DNA from: a bacterium
GTDB lineage: Bacteria > Bacillota > Clostridia > Oscillospirales > Oscillospiraceae
Assembly (NCBI GenBank): GCA_019424865.1
Contig: JAHYYS010000049.1
Span: 1 to 20,648 of the forward strand
Reading direction: 5' to 3'
DNA length: 20,648 nucleotides
The position numbers were made by a program, and so were the translations under genes. Position 1 is the first letter of the stretch. Each line of letters starts with the position of its first letter. Under the pieces are notes generated by a model, which saw nothing but the letters and a program-made list of their open reading frames with translations, was not told the DNA's origin and did not search any database. Below, one piece after another: positions 7,981 to 14,676 of this stretch.

Positions 7981-8064
7981 TGCGCGAGGCGGGAGTCGAA
8001 CCCGCACGCCCTTGCGAGCACTGGCACCTGAAGCCAGCGAGTCTACCAATTCCACCACTCGCGC
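7978..8064 (-). tRNA. tRNA-Leu (anticodon CAG)
   Basis: The minus strand folds as a class II tRNA. The 7-bp acceptor GCGCGAG (8058-8064) pairs with CTCGCGC. The D-arm region is TGGAATTGGTAGACTC. The anticodon stem CTGGC/GCCAG encloses the loop TTCAGGT, giving anticodon CAG, which reads the leucine codon CUG. A long variable arm typical of tRNA-Leu, the T-arm GCGGG-TTCGACT-CCCGC and discriminator A follow. CCA is encoded (7978-7980). CUG is heavily used in this GC-rich window, fitting a dedicated CAG isoacceptor. Confidence 0.97.
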
Positions 8065-8099
8065 ATCTTATTTTGTTCGCGCCGCTCAGCGCAAGAGAT

Positions 8100-8128
8100 A
8101 TATTAGCACAGCTGCTCGTTTCTGTCAA
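8100..8128 (-). promoter_or_regulatory. Strong predicted promoter of tRNA-Leu
   Basis: On the minus strand a perfect TTGACA (8123-8128) and TAATAT (8100-8105) are separated by 17 bp. Transcription would start about 8093, ~29 nt before the mature tRNA. The perfect -35 fits a highly expressed stable RNA. Confidence 0.75.
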
Positions 8129-8212
8129 CACTTTTTTTGTATTTTTCCGCCGTTTTTTTCTTGACCCCAAAACGCAGGGCACGGTCCCCTTTCCCGGCCG
8201 GCCGGAAAACAG

Positions 8213-8242
8213 TTGACAAGGTCCTGTATTCCATGGTACTCT
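8213..8242 (+). promoter_or_regulatory. Predicted promoter of the riboswitch-mntP transcript
   Basis: A perfect TTGACA (8213-8218) is followed after 18 bp by a weak -10, TACTCT (8237-8242). The start point would fall near 8249, just before the first paired base of the riboswitch at 8252. That agreement supports the assignment despite the poor -10. Confidence 0.6.
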
Positions 8243-8249
8243 TATCCCC

Positions 8250-8347
8250 GGAAGTAAGTAAGGGAGTAGTCGGCGCATAGGCGCGGCCCGGTCAACACAC
8301 TGGAGAAGATGCCTCTCCTGGCCGGGCCTCAAATGATGAGACTTACC
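8250..8347 (+). promoter_or_regulatory. yybP-ykoY manganese riboswitch aptamer
   Basis: The leader carries the hallmarks of the yybP-ykoY class. P1 forms from AAGTAAGT (8252-8259) with the ACTTAC of the conserved 3' block ATGAGACTTACC (8336-8347). GGGAGTAG (8262-8269) is the conserved 5' block, and GTCAACA (8291-8297) is followed by a stem-loop. Inner helices are visible: GGCCCGG 8285-8291 with CCGGGCC 8322-8328, and GGAGA 8302-8306 with TCTCC 8314-8318. This class binds Mn2+ between two docked loops and turns on export genes. It sits directly before mntP, as in E. coli. Recognition is by motif and context; no covariance search was run. Confidence 0.93.
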
Positions 8348-8380
8348 TGTCTGTCAGGACAGGTGGGTCTTTTTCTTTTG
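8339..8380 (+). terminator. Riboswitch expression platform: terminator overlapping P1
   Basis: AGACTTACCTGTC (8339-8351) pairs with GACAGGTGGGTCT (8358-8370) around TGTCAG. The stem is 13 bp if two U-G wobbles are counted, and it is followed by TTTTCTTTT. The left arm reuses the ACTTAC that closes aptamer P1 (8341-8346), so P1 and terminator cannot coexist. Predicted logic: Mn2+ stabilises P1, blocks the terminator and switches mntP on; without Mn2+ transcription stops about 30 nt before the gene. Confidence 0.88.
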
Positions 8381-8411
8381 CCCATGTGCGGACCATACTG
8401 GAGGGAACATT

Positions 8412-8978
8412 ATGAGTATTGTTGAATTGTTTGTCATTGCTGTCGGCTTGTCCATGGACGCCTTCGCCGTATCTGTATGCAAAGGTCTTTCCACCCAGCG
8501 GCTGCGCGCACAGCACTGCGTGATCTGCGGGCTGTACTTCGGCGGCTTTCAGGGGCTGATGCCCCTTGTGGGCTGGCTGCTGGGCGTGCGCTTTCAAAAT
8601 GCCATCACCAGCGTGGACCACTGGATCGCCTTCGTGCTGCTGACCGCCATCGGCGTCAACATGATCCGGGAATCCCGCGGGGACGCGGAGCATCTGGACG
8701 ACTCCTTCCAGCCCGGCGCCATGCTCCCTCTGGCCCTGGCCACCAGCATTGACGCCCTGGCCGTGGGCGTCACCTTCGCGTTTCTTCAGGTGGAACAGGC
8801 GGAAATTGTCTCCGCCGTCTCCTTTATCGGCGTTATCACCTTTGTCCTCTCCGCCGTTGGGGTCAAAGTGGGGGCGGTATTTGGGGCCCGGTTCCGCTCC
8901 CGCGCGGAGCTTGCGGGCGGTCTGATCCTTATTTTAATGGGGCTGAAAATTCTTCTGGAACACACGGTTTTGTCCTGA
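8412..8978 (+). CDS. mntP: Manganese efflux pump MntP
   Basis: A 188-aa inner-membrane protein with six predicted helices, the usual size of the MntP (YebN/DUF204) family that exports Mn2+. The two pseudo-symmetric signature stretches are present: GLSMDAFAVS with Asp16 and ATSIDALAVG with Asp114, matching the aspartates essential in the E. coli protein. The start has GGAGGG about eight bases upstream. Expression is predicted to be controlled by the Mn2+ riboswitch and terminator immediately upstream, which also confirms the substrate. The next gene begins ~100 bp downstream with no clear terminator in between, so some read-through is possible. Confidence 0.96.
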   Translation: MSIVELFVIAVGLSMDAFAVSVCKGLSTQRLRAQHCVICGLYFGGFQGLMPLVGWLLGVRFQNAITSVDHWIAFVLLTAIGVNMIRESRGDAEHLDDSFQPGAMLPLALATSIDALAVGVTFAFLQVEQAEIVSAVSFIGVITFVLSAVGVKVGAVFGARFRSRAELAGGLILILMGLKILLEHTVLS

Positions 8979-9076
8979 CGCCCAAGCCGGCACAAAATTG
9001 TCTTTCCGGCATACTATATCATATAGGATGGGTGCATCTCCATCATGATGTACGCGGCTGTGCCGCCAGGAAAGGA

Positions 9077-10306
9077 ATGGTTGATTTGATAAAAAGGGCT
9101 CTGGGAAGCCTCCCTGTCCGCCTGCTGATCGGCGTCGCCGCGGGTATTGTCATCGGTCTTGCCTGCCCCGGGTGGGCGGTAAACGGCGTTAACGTGGGCG
9201 AAATGGTGATGCAGGTCGTGCTGACGATTAAGACCCTGCTGGGCTCTCTGATCTCCTTCTGCGTCCCGCTGATTATCATCGGCTTCATTGCGCCCTCCAT
9301 CACCCGGCTGCGCAGCAGCGCCTCCCGGATGCTGGGGCTGGCTCTGCTGCTGGCCTATGTCTCCTCTGTCTGCGCGGCCCTGCTGTCCATGACTGCCGGC
9401 TACGCCATCATCCCCAGCTTGTCGATTCACCCAGTCACCGAGGGCCTGCGCCAGGCTCCTGAGCTGCTCTTCAACCTGGAGATCGCCCCCATTATGTCCG
9501 TCATGTCGGCCCTGGTGTTCTCCATTCTGGTTGGGCTGGCCGCCACCTGGACCCGGGCCCGGACCACCACCCAGCTGCTGGAGGAATTTCAGCAGATTGT
9601 GCTGGCCATTGTCTCCCGGGTGGTTATCCCCGTGCTGCCCTTCTTTATCGCGGGCACCTTCTGCGGACTGGCTTACGAGGGCTCTATCACCCGGCAGCTG
9701 CCTGTCTTCCTGGTAGTCATTCTCATTGTGATGGCGGGGCACTATATCTGGCTGGCTATACTGTACGGCCTGGCCGGTCTCTACTCCGGCTCCAACCCCT
9801 GGGAGGTTCTCCGCCACTATGGTCCGGCCTATCTCACTGCGGTGGGTACCATGTCCTCCGCTGCCACCATGGCAGTCGCGCTGAAGGGTGCAAAGCAGTC
9901 CCGGGTTCTGCGGCAGGACATGGTGGACTTCGGTATCCCCCTGTTTGCCAACATCCATCTGTGCGGCTCTGTCCTCACCGAGGTATTCTTTGTGATGACG
10001 GTCTCTCAGATTCTGTACGGCGCCCTCCCCTCTCTGGGCACCATGGTGCTCTTCTGTCTGCTTCTCGGGATCTTCGCCGTAGGAGCTCCCGGTGTGCCGG
10101 GGGGCACCGTCATGGCCTCTCTGGGCCTTATCATGACTGTGGTGGGCTTTGATGACACCGGCACCGGACTGATGCTCACCATTTTCGCCCTCCAGGACAG
10201 CTTCGGCACCGCCTGCAATATCACCGGCGACGGCGCGCTGACCCTGATGCTCACCGCCTATGCCAACCGTCACAAGATTGCACAGGCCCCCACCCAGCTC
10301 CCCTGA
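9077..10306 (+). CDS. DAACS-family dicarboxylate/amino-acid:cation (Na+ or H+) symporter
   Basis: A 409-aa secondary transporter of the glutamate/serine/dicarboxylate symporter fold (GltPh relatives). About eight helices and two re-entrant hairpins are visible. The SSAAT serine-rich HP1 motif lies at 260-264, NIHLCGSV (TM7 NMDGT equivalent) at 292-299, GAPGVPGG (HP2) at 336-343, and DSFGTACNITGD (TM8 substrate region) at 374-385. TM7 lacks the aspartate of NMDGT, and TM8 has T-x-C-N-I-T-G-D, retaining the N and D used for cation and substrate binding. Substrate is not predictable; serine/threonine or dicarboxylates are possible. Start: the frame is open to a GTG at 9032, but the ATG at 9077 has AGGAAAGGA immediately upstream and gives the normal N-terminus. 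A strong terminator follows at 10350. Confidence 0.92.
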   Translation: MVDLIKRALGSLPVRLLIGVAAGIVIGLACPGWAVNGVNVGEMVMQVVLTIKTLLGSLISFCVPLIIIGFIAPSITRLRSSASRMLGLALLLAYVSSVCAALLSMTAGYAIIPSLSIHPVTEGLRQAPELLFNLEIAPIMSVMSALVFSILVGLAATWTRARTTTQLLEEFQQIVLAIVSRVVIPVLPFFIAGTFCGLAYEGSITRQLPVFLVVILIVMAGHYIWLAILYGLAGLYSGSNPWEVLRHYGPAYLTAVGTMSSAATMAVALKGAKQSRVLRQDMVDFGIPLFANIHLCGSVLTEVFFVMTVSQILYGALPSLGTMVLFCLLLGIFAVGAPGVPGGTVMASLGLIMTVVGFDDTGTGLMLTIFALQDSFGTACNITGDGALTLMLTAYANRHKIAQAPTQLP

Positions 10307-10349
10307 GGTATCTGGACGCGCGCTCGCTTCTGCCCCGCCCCATGGATTC

Positions 10350-10390
10350 AAAGCCCATTCTCTCCTGCCGGAGAGAATGGGCTTTTCTGT
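10350..10390 (+). terminator. Intrinsic terminator after the DAACS symporter gene
   Basis: Perfect 16-bp stem: AAAGCCCATTCTCTCC (10350-10365), loop TGCC, right arm 10370-10385, followed by a short T-run (TTTTCTGTTTT). Located 44 bp after the stop codon. Confidence 0.88.
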
Positions 10391-10428
10391 TTTGCCTAAT
10401 TTATTCTTATTTTTCGCTTTCATTTTTG

Positions 10429-10446
10429 TGCTCTATGTGGTATAAT
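10429..10446 (+). promoter_or_regulatory. Extended -10 promoter for the 50-aa membrane protein gene
   Basis: TATAAT (10441-10446) is a perfect -10 preceded by TGG, giving an extended -10 (TGnTATAAT). No good -35 exists at 16-18 bp (TTTCAT is poor), which is tolerated with the extended element. The start would be near 10453, about 60 nt before the small gene. Confidence 0.65.
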
Positions 10447-10515
10447 GAAACTGGAAAGGATGTGGAAACGGGCGCATTCCGGCGTGATCGCCAATGCAGA
10501 AGAAAGGAGCTTCTT

Positions 10516-10668
10516 ATGTCAGCGCTGTTTCAGTCCGCCGCATATTTTGGGGGCGGAATTCTCCTTGTGATTCTGGCTCCCTCCGTTCTGGTGCTGCTGA
10601 TGGGCAGTATCACTGCTGTTCTGTTCGACCTGGTCCACTATCTGGGCCGCCGCAGGCGGCTCCCCTGA
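10516..10668 (+). CDS. Small (50-aa) predicted membrane protein
   Basis: A complete transcription unit supports a real gene: perfect extended -10 promoter, AAGGAG six bases before the ATG, and a strong terminator 20 bp after the stop. The product has a single long hydrophobic segment (about residues 8-40: AAYFGGGILLVILAPSVLVLL...ITAVLFDLV) and a basic tail HYLGRRRRLP, which predicts the C-terminus in the cytoplasm. No family is recognised. Longer in-frame versions beginning upstream (10342) would start before the promoter and cross the previous terminator, so the short form is preferred. Function unknown. Confidence 0.72.
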   Translation: MSALFQSAAYFGGGILLVILAPSVLVLLMGSITAVLFDLVHYLGRRRRLP

Positions 10669-10688
10669 TTCCTTTCTGACTTTTGTAC

Positions 10689-10722
10689 AATGGGGACGGC
10701 GCTGTGCGCCGTCCCCATTTCA
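10689..10722. terminator. Hairpin terminator between small membrane gene and alcohol dehydrogenase gene
   Basis: Perfect 14-bp stem: AATGGGGACGGCGC (10689-10702), loop TGT, right arm 10706-10719, then TTCATTTCTC. It follows the small gene by 20 bp and lies 28 bp beyond the end of the convergent dehydrogenase gene. It may serve both, although its U-tract is imperfect. Confidence 0.8.
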
Positions 10723-10746
10723 TTTCTCAAGAGTCTCCGCTGAAAA

Positions 10747-11784
10747 TCAGGTGCAGTCCACTGCCACCTTCATCACCCCGTCCGCCCGGCTCTCAAACAG
10801 GGCATAGGCCCGCTCAATCTCCTTCAGCGGAACTGTGTGGGTAATCAGCGGGGTGGTGTCCAGCCGCCCCGCTGCAATCAACTCTAAAATCTCTCCGCAG
10901 CGGCAGCCGTCCACGCCGCCCGTTTTAAAGGTCAGGTTCTTCCCGTACATCTCGGGCAGCGGCAGCACCTGGGGCCGGTCGTACAGGGCCACCACCGTCA
11001 CCACCGCGTTGGGCCGGGCGCACTGCCAGGCCAGCCGGAAGGTCTCTTCGCTGCCCGCCGCCTCCAGCACCGCGTCCGCTCCGCCGTGGGCGCTGCAGCG
11101 CACCACAGTCTCCCGCACCTCCTCCGGCGGGACCGCGATCACCTGGGGATAGTGCTGCCGGACAAAGGCCAGCCGGCCCGGATCCTTCTCGCACACCACC
11201 ACCCTGGCCGGCCCCTTCAGCAGCACGCACAGCAGGGTGCACAGCCCGGTGGGTCCCGCCCCCAGAATCAGCACGGTGTCCTCTTTCCGGATCTCCCCGA
11301 TCTCCGCCGCCCAGAAGCCGGTGGCCAGAATATCCCCGGCAAACAGGGCCTGCCGGTCGCTCACCCCCTCCGGGATCCTGGTCAGTCCCTGGTTGGCATA
11401 GGGCACCCGGACGTACTCGGCCTGTCCGCCGTCAATGCGGCAGCCCAGGGCCCAGCCTCCGTTGGGGTCGGTGCAGTTGTTCACATAGCCATGCCGGCAG
11501 AAGAAGCACTGCCCGCAGTAGGTCTCCACATTCACGGCGACCCGGTCCCCCGGCTTCACGCCGGTCACCTCCGGCCCTGTCTGCTCCACAATCCCCACCA
11601 TCTCATGGCCCACCGTGATGCCGGGCACTGCACGCGGCACACTCCCATGCTTGATGTGCAGATCGCTGGTGCAGATGCTGGCCAGCGTCACCTTGACCAG
11701 GGCATCCTGGGCCCCCTGCAAAACGGGCTTCGGCTTCTCCAGCAGCTGAAAGCTCCCCTCTTTCACGTAGGTATAGGCCAGCAT
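10747..11784 (-). CDS. Zinc-dependent medium-chain alcohol/polyol dehydrogenase
   Basis: A 345-aa MDR-superfamily dehydrogenase, cytoplasmic, oxidising or reducing an alcohol with NAD(P). Catalytic zinc ligands Cys38 (ICTSDLH) and His60/Glu61 (GHE) are present. The structural zinc loop has four cysteines, C90, C93, C96 and C104. The Rossmann motif GAGPTG is at 175-180, and D151-I-L-A-T-G fits the threonine/sorbitol dehydrogenase branch. The substrate cannot be named; threonine, butanediol, sorbitol or a sugar-phosphate ketone are all possible. Last gene of a three-gene operon, 61 bp after the nucleotidyltransferase gene. AAGGAGG lies seven bases before the ATG. Confidence 0.9.
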   Translation of the reverse strand: MLAYTYVKEGSFQLLEKPKPVLQGAQDALVKVTLASICTSDLHIKHGSVPRAVPGITVGHEMVGIVEQTGPEVTGVKPGDRVAVNVETYCGQCFFCRHGYVNNCTDPNGGWALGCRIDGGQAEYVRVPYANQGLTRIPEGVSDRQALFAGDILATGFWAAEIGEIRKEDTVLILGAGPTGLCTLLCVLLKGPARVVVCEKDPGRLAFVRQHYPQVIAVPPEEVRETVVRCSAHGGADAVLEAAGSEETFRLAWQCARPNAVVTVVALYDRPQVLPLPEMYGKNLTFKTGGVDGCRCGEILELIAAGRLDTTPLITHTVPLKEIERAYALFESRADGVMKVAVDCT

Positions 11785-11812
11785 CCCGCCGCCTCCTTCT
11801 GATTCCTGTTCA

Positions 11813-11833
11813 TCCGCGCCCGTCCGGCGCGGA
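11813..11833. repeat. GC-rich hairpin between nucleotidyltransferase and dehydrogenase genes
   Basis: TCCGCGCC and GGCGCGGA form a perfect 8-bp stem around CGTCC. There is no T-run, so it is not an intrinsic terminator. It could stabilise or be a processing site in the operon mRNA, but in this GC-rich DNA it may also be chance. Confidence 0.4.
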
Positions 11834-11845
11834 GCCGACTGCCTG

Positions 11846-12598
11846 TCAGGGCTCCTCTCCCGCCCGCTTCTCCAGCACGGCCTCCACCTGGGCCAGCTGC
11901 TCCACGGTGTTGACCCCCATCATCTCCTCCGGGGAGCAGGTGTCGCACAGGCCCACCCGGCCGCCCCGGGCCTTGATCAGGGCGGGCACATCGGTGAGAT
12001 AGAGCTCCGCCTGGGCGTTGTCCGCCCGGAGCTGATCCAGCACCTCCAGCAGGCTGGGGGCGTGGAACACATACGTGCCTGTATTGACCTCGGTCACCGC
12101 CGCCTGCTCCGGCGTACAGTCCCGGGCCTCCACGATGCACCGGAAGCTGCCGTCCGCCTCCCGCAGCACCCGGCCATAGTTTCCGCCCTCCTCCAGGCGT
12201 GCGGAGAGCAGCGTGCAGGCGTTTCCCTCCCGCAGGTGGGTGTCCGCCAGGGCCTGGAAGGTCTCCCGCCTCATCAGCGGGGTGTCGCCGCAGCAGACAA
12301 TCAGATGCCCCGAAAAGCCCTCCAGCAGCGGGGCGGCATACTGCACCGCCCCGCCGGTGCCGTTGAGCTGCTCCTGCACCACGTGGGGATACCGGGAAAA
12401 GGCGGACAGCACCGCCTCCTTTTTCCAGCCCACCACCAAAATCACATCCTCCGGCGGCAGAAAGTCCAATCCCTTCAGCACGTAATGCAGCAGGGGCTTT
12501 CCGGCCGCCAGGCGCATCACCTTGGGCAGGTCAATCCCCTCCGTCTGCAGCCGGGTCCCCTTGCCCGCGGCCAGCACCAGCGCTTTCAACTGATTCAT
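11846..12598 (-). CDS. Stand-alone GlmU-like sugar-phosphate nucleotidyltransferase
   Basis: A 250-aa protein matching the N-terminal pyrophosphorylase half of GlmU: LAAGKGTRL 9-17 with Lys26, GTGGA 80-84, GDTPL 104-108, NYGRV 140-144, VNTG 171-174, ELYLTD 198-203 and GVNT 228-231. These are the nucleotide, metal and sugar-contact motifs of UDP-N-acetylglucosamine pyrophosphorylases. Full GlmU is ~455 aa; the left-handed beta-helix acetyltransferase half is absent, and the frame ends normally, so it is not a frameshift. It may make UDP-GlcNAc from ready-made GlcNAc-1-P or activate another sugar phosphate. RBS AGGAG lies ten bases upstream. It sits between thiN and the dehydrogenase genes in one operon. 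Confidence 0.88.
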   Translation of the reverse strand: MNQLKALVLAAGKGTRLQTEGIDLPKVMRLAAGKPLLHYVLKGLDFLPPEDVILVVGWKKEAVLSAFSRYPHVVQEQLNGTGGAVQYAAPLLEGFSGHLIVCCGDTPLMRRETFQALADTHLREGNACTLLSARLEEGGNYGRVLREADGSFRCIVEARDCTPEQAAVTEVNTGTYVFHAPSLLEVLDQLRADNAQAELYLTDVPALIKARGGRVGLCDTCSPEEMMGVNTVEQLAQVEAVLEKRAGEEP

Positions 12599-12649
12599 AC
12601 GAAACAGACTCCTTTTTTCAGAATATGATACGTCCCGGGGCCGCGCCCC

Positions 12650-13318
12650 TCAGTCCATCCACAGCCGGGGCAGCAGGGAATAGAAGTCCCCCTTCTCCTC
12701 CCACAGCAGCAGCAGGCACCCGTCCTCCACCGATACGCTGGCGGGCTGGCCCAAAAACTGGTTGCTCACCCCCAGGGGGAAGCTCCCGGTCATGGTGTAG
12801 CGCTCCAGCGGATACTTCAGCCCCCGCAGGGTGACGCCCCGCGCCGTACCGCTGTTGCACAGCACAGACAGATAGCCCGACATGGCCGCGGGGAAGGTCA
12901 GCGTGCCGTTGCGCACGGCAGTGGCCACCGTCTTCTCCCCGGCCAGAAAGCCCTGAGCCCCCTGACTGGCCAGCCAGTCCAGCAGCTGCAGATTGCCCAG
13001 CGTATGCTCCAGGCGTCCTCCCACGCCGCCCAGCATCACAAACCGGCGGTAGCCCAAATCCAGGCCCTGCCGCAGGGCAAAGACCATGTCCGTATCGTCC
13101 TTTTCCGCGGGCAGCTGAATCACATTGGGGTGGTTGGGCACCTCCCCCAGCGAGTCAAAGTCCCCCACCACCAGGTCGGGGTTCACCCCATAGGCCATCA
13201 GAGAATCATACCCCCGGTCGGCGGCAATGACATAGTCCCCCGGGGCCGGGCAGGGGCGCAGAGACAGGGACAGGGACATCGCGCCCACCACATAGCAGAT
13301 TCGGTTTTCACACTGCAT
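12650..13318 (-). CDS. thiN: Thiamine pyrophosphokinase
   Basis: A 222-aa cytoplasmic enzyme transferring pyrophosphate from ATP to thiamine to give TPP. Family motifs in order: AADRG 32-36, DLVVGDFDS 48-56, KDDTD 73-77 (metal binding), GGVGGRLEH 97-105, and a C-terminal beta-barrel with GVSNQF 183-188 that contacts thiamine. In most family members the fourth motif reads GGRxDH; here the aspartate is glutamate (E104), a conservative change. AGAAGG lies seven bases before the ATG. First gene of the minus-strand operon, with its own promoter; there is no TPP riboswitch in the ~50-nt leader. Confidence 0.93.
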   Translation of the reverse strand: MQCENRICYVVGAMSLSLSLRPCPAPGDYVIAADRGYDSLMAYGVNPDLVVGDFDSLGEVPNHPNVIQLPAEKDDTDMVFALRQGLDLGYRRFVMLGGVGGRLEHTLGNLQLLDWLASQGAQGFLAGEKTVATAVRNGTLTFPAAMSGYLSVLCNSGTARGVTLRGLKYPLERYTMTGSFPLGVSNQFLGQPASVSVEDGCLLLLWEEKGDFYSLLPRLWMD

Positions 13319-13366
13319 AAGACAACCTTCTTATCTTCCCAAATTCGGGCCTTCGCTTTGTTTGTT

Positions 13367-13395
13367 ATCATACCACAAAAAAACCGCCGGTACAA
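13367..13395 (-). promoter_or_regulatory. Predicted promoter of the thiN operon
   Basis: On the minus strand TTGTAC (13390-13395) and TATGAT (13367-13372) are 17 bp apart. The -10 is preceded by TGTGG, giving an extended -10. The sequence TGTGGTATGATAA recurs exactly in the ftsH promoter. Confidence 0.7.
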
Positions 13396-13419
13396 TACGC
13401 TGCCGCCCGGTTCTCTCCC

Positions 13420-13448
13420 TTGACTTTCCCCTCCGCCCCGGTTAGAAT
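13420..13448 (+). promoter_or_regulatory. Predicted promoter of the cysteine desulfurase gene
   Basis: TTGACT (13420-13425) and TAGAAT (13443-13448) are separated by 17 bp, each matching the sigma-A consensus at five of six positions. The start would fall near 13455, 30 nt before the ATG. It is divergent from the thiN promoter, 25 bp away. Confidence 0.75.
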
Positions 13449-13483
13449 GGCATTGTTTCATACTGAGAGAGGAAGCTGACACC

Positions 13484-14623
13484 ATGGCACATTATTTGGA
13501 TAACGCGGCCACCACGCCGGTGCGGACCGAGGCGGTCCAGGCGGCTGTGGAGGCCATGACCGCCCTGTGGGGCAACCCCTCCTCCCGCTATGCCCTGGGC
13601 GTCCAGGCGGCCCAGCGGCTGAAGGAGTGGCGGGCCGATGTGGCCGGGGCCCTGGGCTGCCGCCCGGAGGAGCTCTTTTTCACCTCCTGCGGCACGGAGA
13701 GCGACAACTGGGCCATCCGGGGGGCGGCCCGGCTGGGCCGGCGGAAGGGCCGGCACATCGTCACCACTGCCATCGAGCACGCCGCCGTGCTGGAGACCTG
13801 CCGGGCCCTGGAGGGCGAGGGGTACGAGGTGACCTATCTCCAGCCCGACCGCCAGGGCGCCATCACCGCCGGCCAGCTGGCGCAGGCCCTGCGCCCGGAC
13901 ACCATTCTGGTTTCCATGATGCTGGTGAACAACGAGCTGGGGACCCTGCTCCCCGTGGCCCAGGCGGCCCAGGCCATCCGGGCCGCCGGCTGTCCCGCCC
14001 TGCTCCACTGCGACGCAGTCCAGGGCTTTTTAAAGGTCCCCTTTACCCCGCAGCAGCTGGGGGCGGACCTGGTGAGCATCAGCGGCCATAAAATCCACGC
14101 CCCCAAGGGCATCGGCGCCCTGTACATCCGGAAGGGGCTGAAGCTGCCGCCCCTGATCTATGGCGGCGGCCAGGAGGAGGGCCTGCGCTCCGGCACAGAG
14201 GCCACCGGCCAGATCGCCGCCTTTGCCGCCGCCGCCCGGGCCGGACAGGCCTCCTTCCCGGCGGACCGGGCCCACATGGCCGCCCTGAAGGAATACGCTG
14301 CCCGCCGCCTGACTCAGGAGGTGCCCGGCCTGCGGGTCCTGGTCCAGGGCGAGGCCCCCCACATCCTCCCTGTCACCCTGACCGGGTATAAAAGCGAGGT
14401 GGTGGTGCGCTTCCTCGGTGACCAGGGCATCTATCTCTCCTCCGGCTCCGCCTGCCACCGGGGCAGGGCCAGTCACGTCTATGCCGCCCTGAAGCTCCCC
14501 AAAAAGGAGCAGGACGGCGTACTGCGCATCAGCTTCTCCTACGACACCCGTCAGGAGGACGTGGACGCCCTGACGGATGGGCTGAAGCAGGCTCAGGCCC
14601 AGCTTTTCCCCTCCATGTCGTGA
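13484..14623 (+). CDS. Cysteine desulfurase (class V aminotransferase fold)
   Basis: A 379-aa PLP enzyme of the NifS/IscS family, taking sulfur from cysteine for Fe-S clusters, thio-tRNA or other acceptors. LDNAATTP opens the protein; TESDNWAI 71-78; H99 (IEHAA) stacks on PLP; HCDAVQ with D177 contacts the ring nitrogen; SGHKIHAPKG carries the PLP lysine K203; and SSGSACHRG holds the sulfur-carrying Cys324. Length is normal. No scaffold gene (iscU) or thiI is adjacent, so its acceptor cannot be told. The start has GAGAGGAAGC upstream. The following MATE gene begins 53 bp after the stop without a visible terminator. Confidence 0.93.
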   Translation: MAHYLDNAATTPVRTEAVQAAVEAMTALWGNPSSRYALGVQAAQRLKEWRADVAGALGCRPEELFFTSCGTESDNWAIRGAARLGRRKGRHIVTTAIEHAAVLETCRALEGEGYEVTYLQPDRQGAITAGQLAQALRPDTILVSMMLVNNELGTLLPVAQAAQAIRAAGCPALLHCDAVQGFLKVPFTPQQLGADLVSISGHKIHAPKGIGALYIRKGLKLPPLIYGGGQEEGLRSGTEATGQIAAFAAAARAGQASFPADRAHMAALKEYAARRLTQEVPGLRVLVQGEAPHILPVTLTGYKSEVVVRFLGDQGIYLSSGSACHRGRASHVYAALKLPKKEQDGVLRISFSYDTRQEDVDALTDGLKQAQAQLFPSMS

Positions 14624-14676
14624 GTGTTCCGTTTCTCCTGCGCATTCAAACATTTATCTATATGAAATGAGGGAGT

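Noticed and set aside
7698..8216. Overlapping frames on both strands through the hairpin cluster and tRNA-Leu
   Set aside because: They run through terminators and a certain tRNA. The peptides mirror each other because of the inverted repeats.
9014..10423. Minus-strand frame of 469 codons opposite the DAACS symporter gene
   Set aside because: Gly/Gln/His/Asp-rich shadow of a membrane-protein gene; no ribosome site and no domain.
11846..12598. Frameshifted or truncated full-length GlmU
   Set aside because: The frame ends at a normal stop with a proper short C-terminus. No acetyltransferase hexapeptide repeats occur in the following DNA, which is a short spacer and then a dehydrogenase gene.
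13319..13366. TPP riboswitch in front of thiN
   Set aside because: The leader from the predicted promoter is only about 50 nt, too short, and lacks the CUGAGA and ACCUGA blocks of the THI element.
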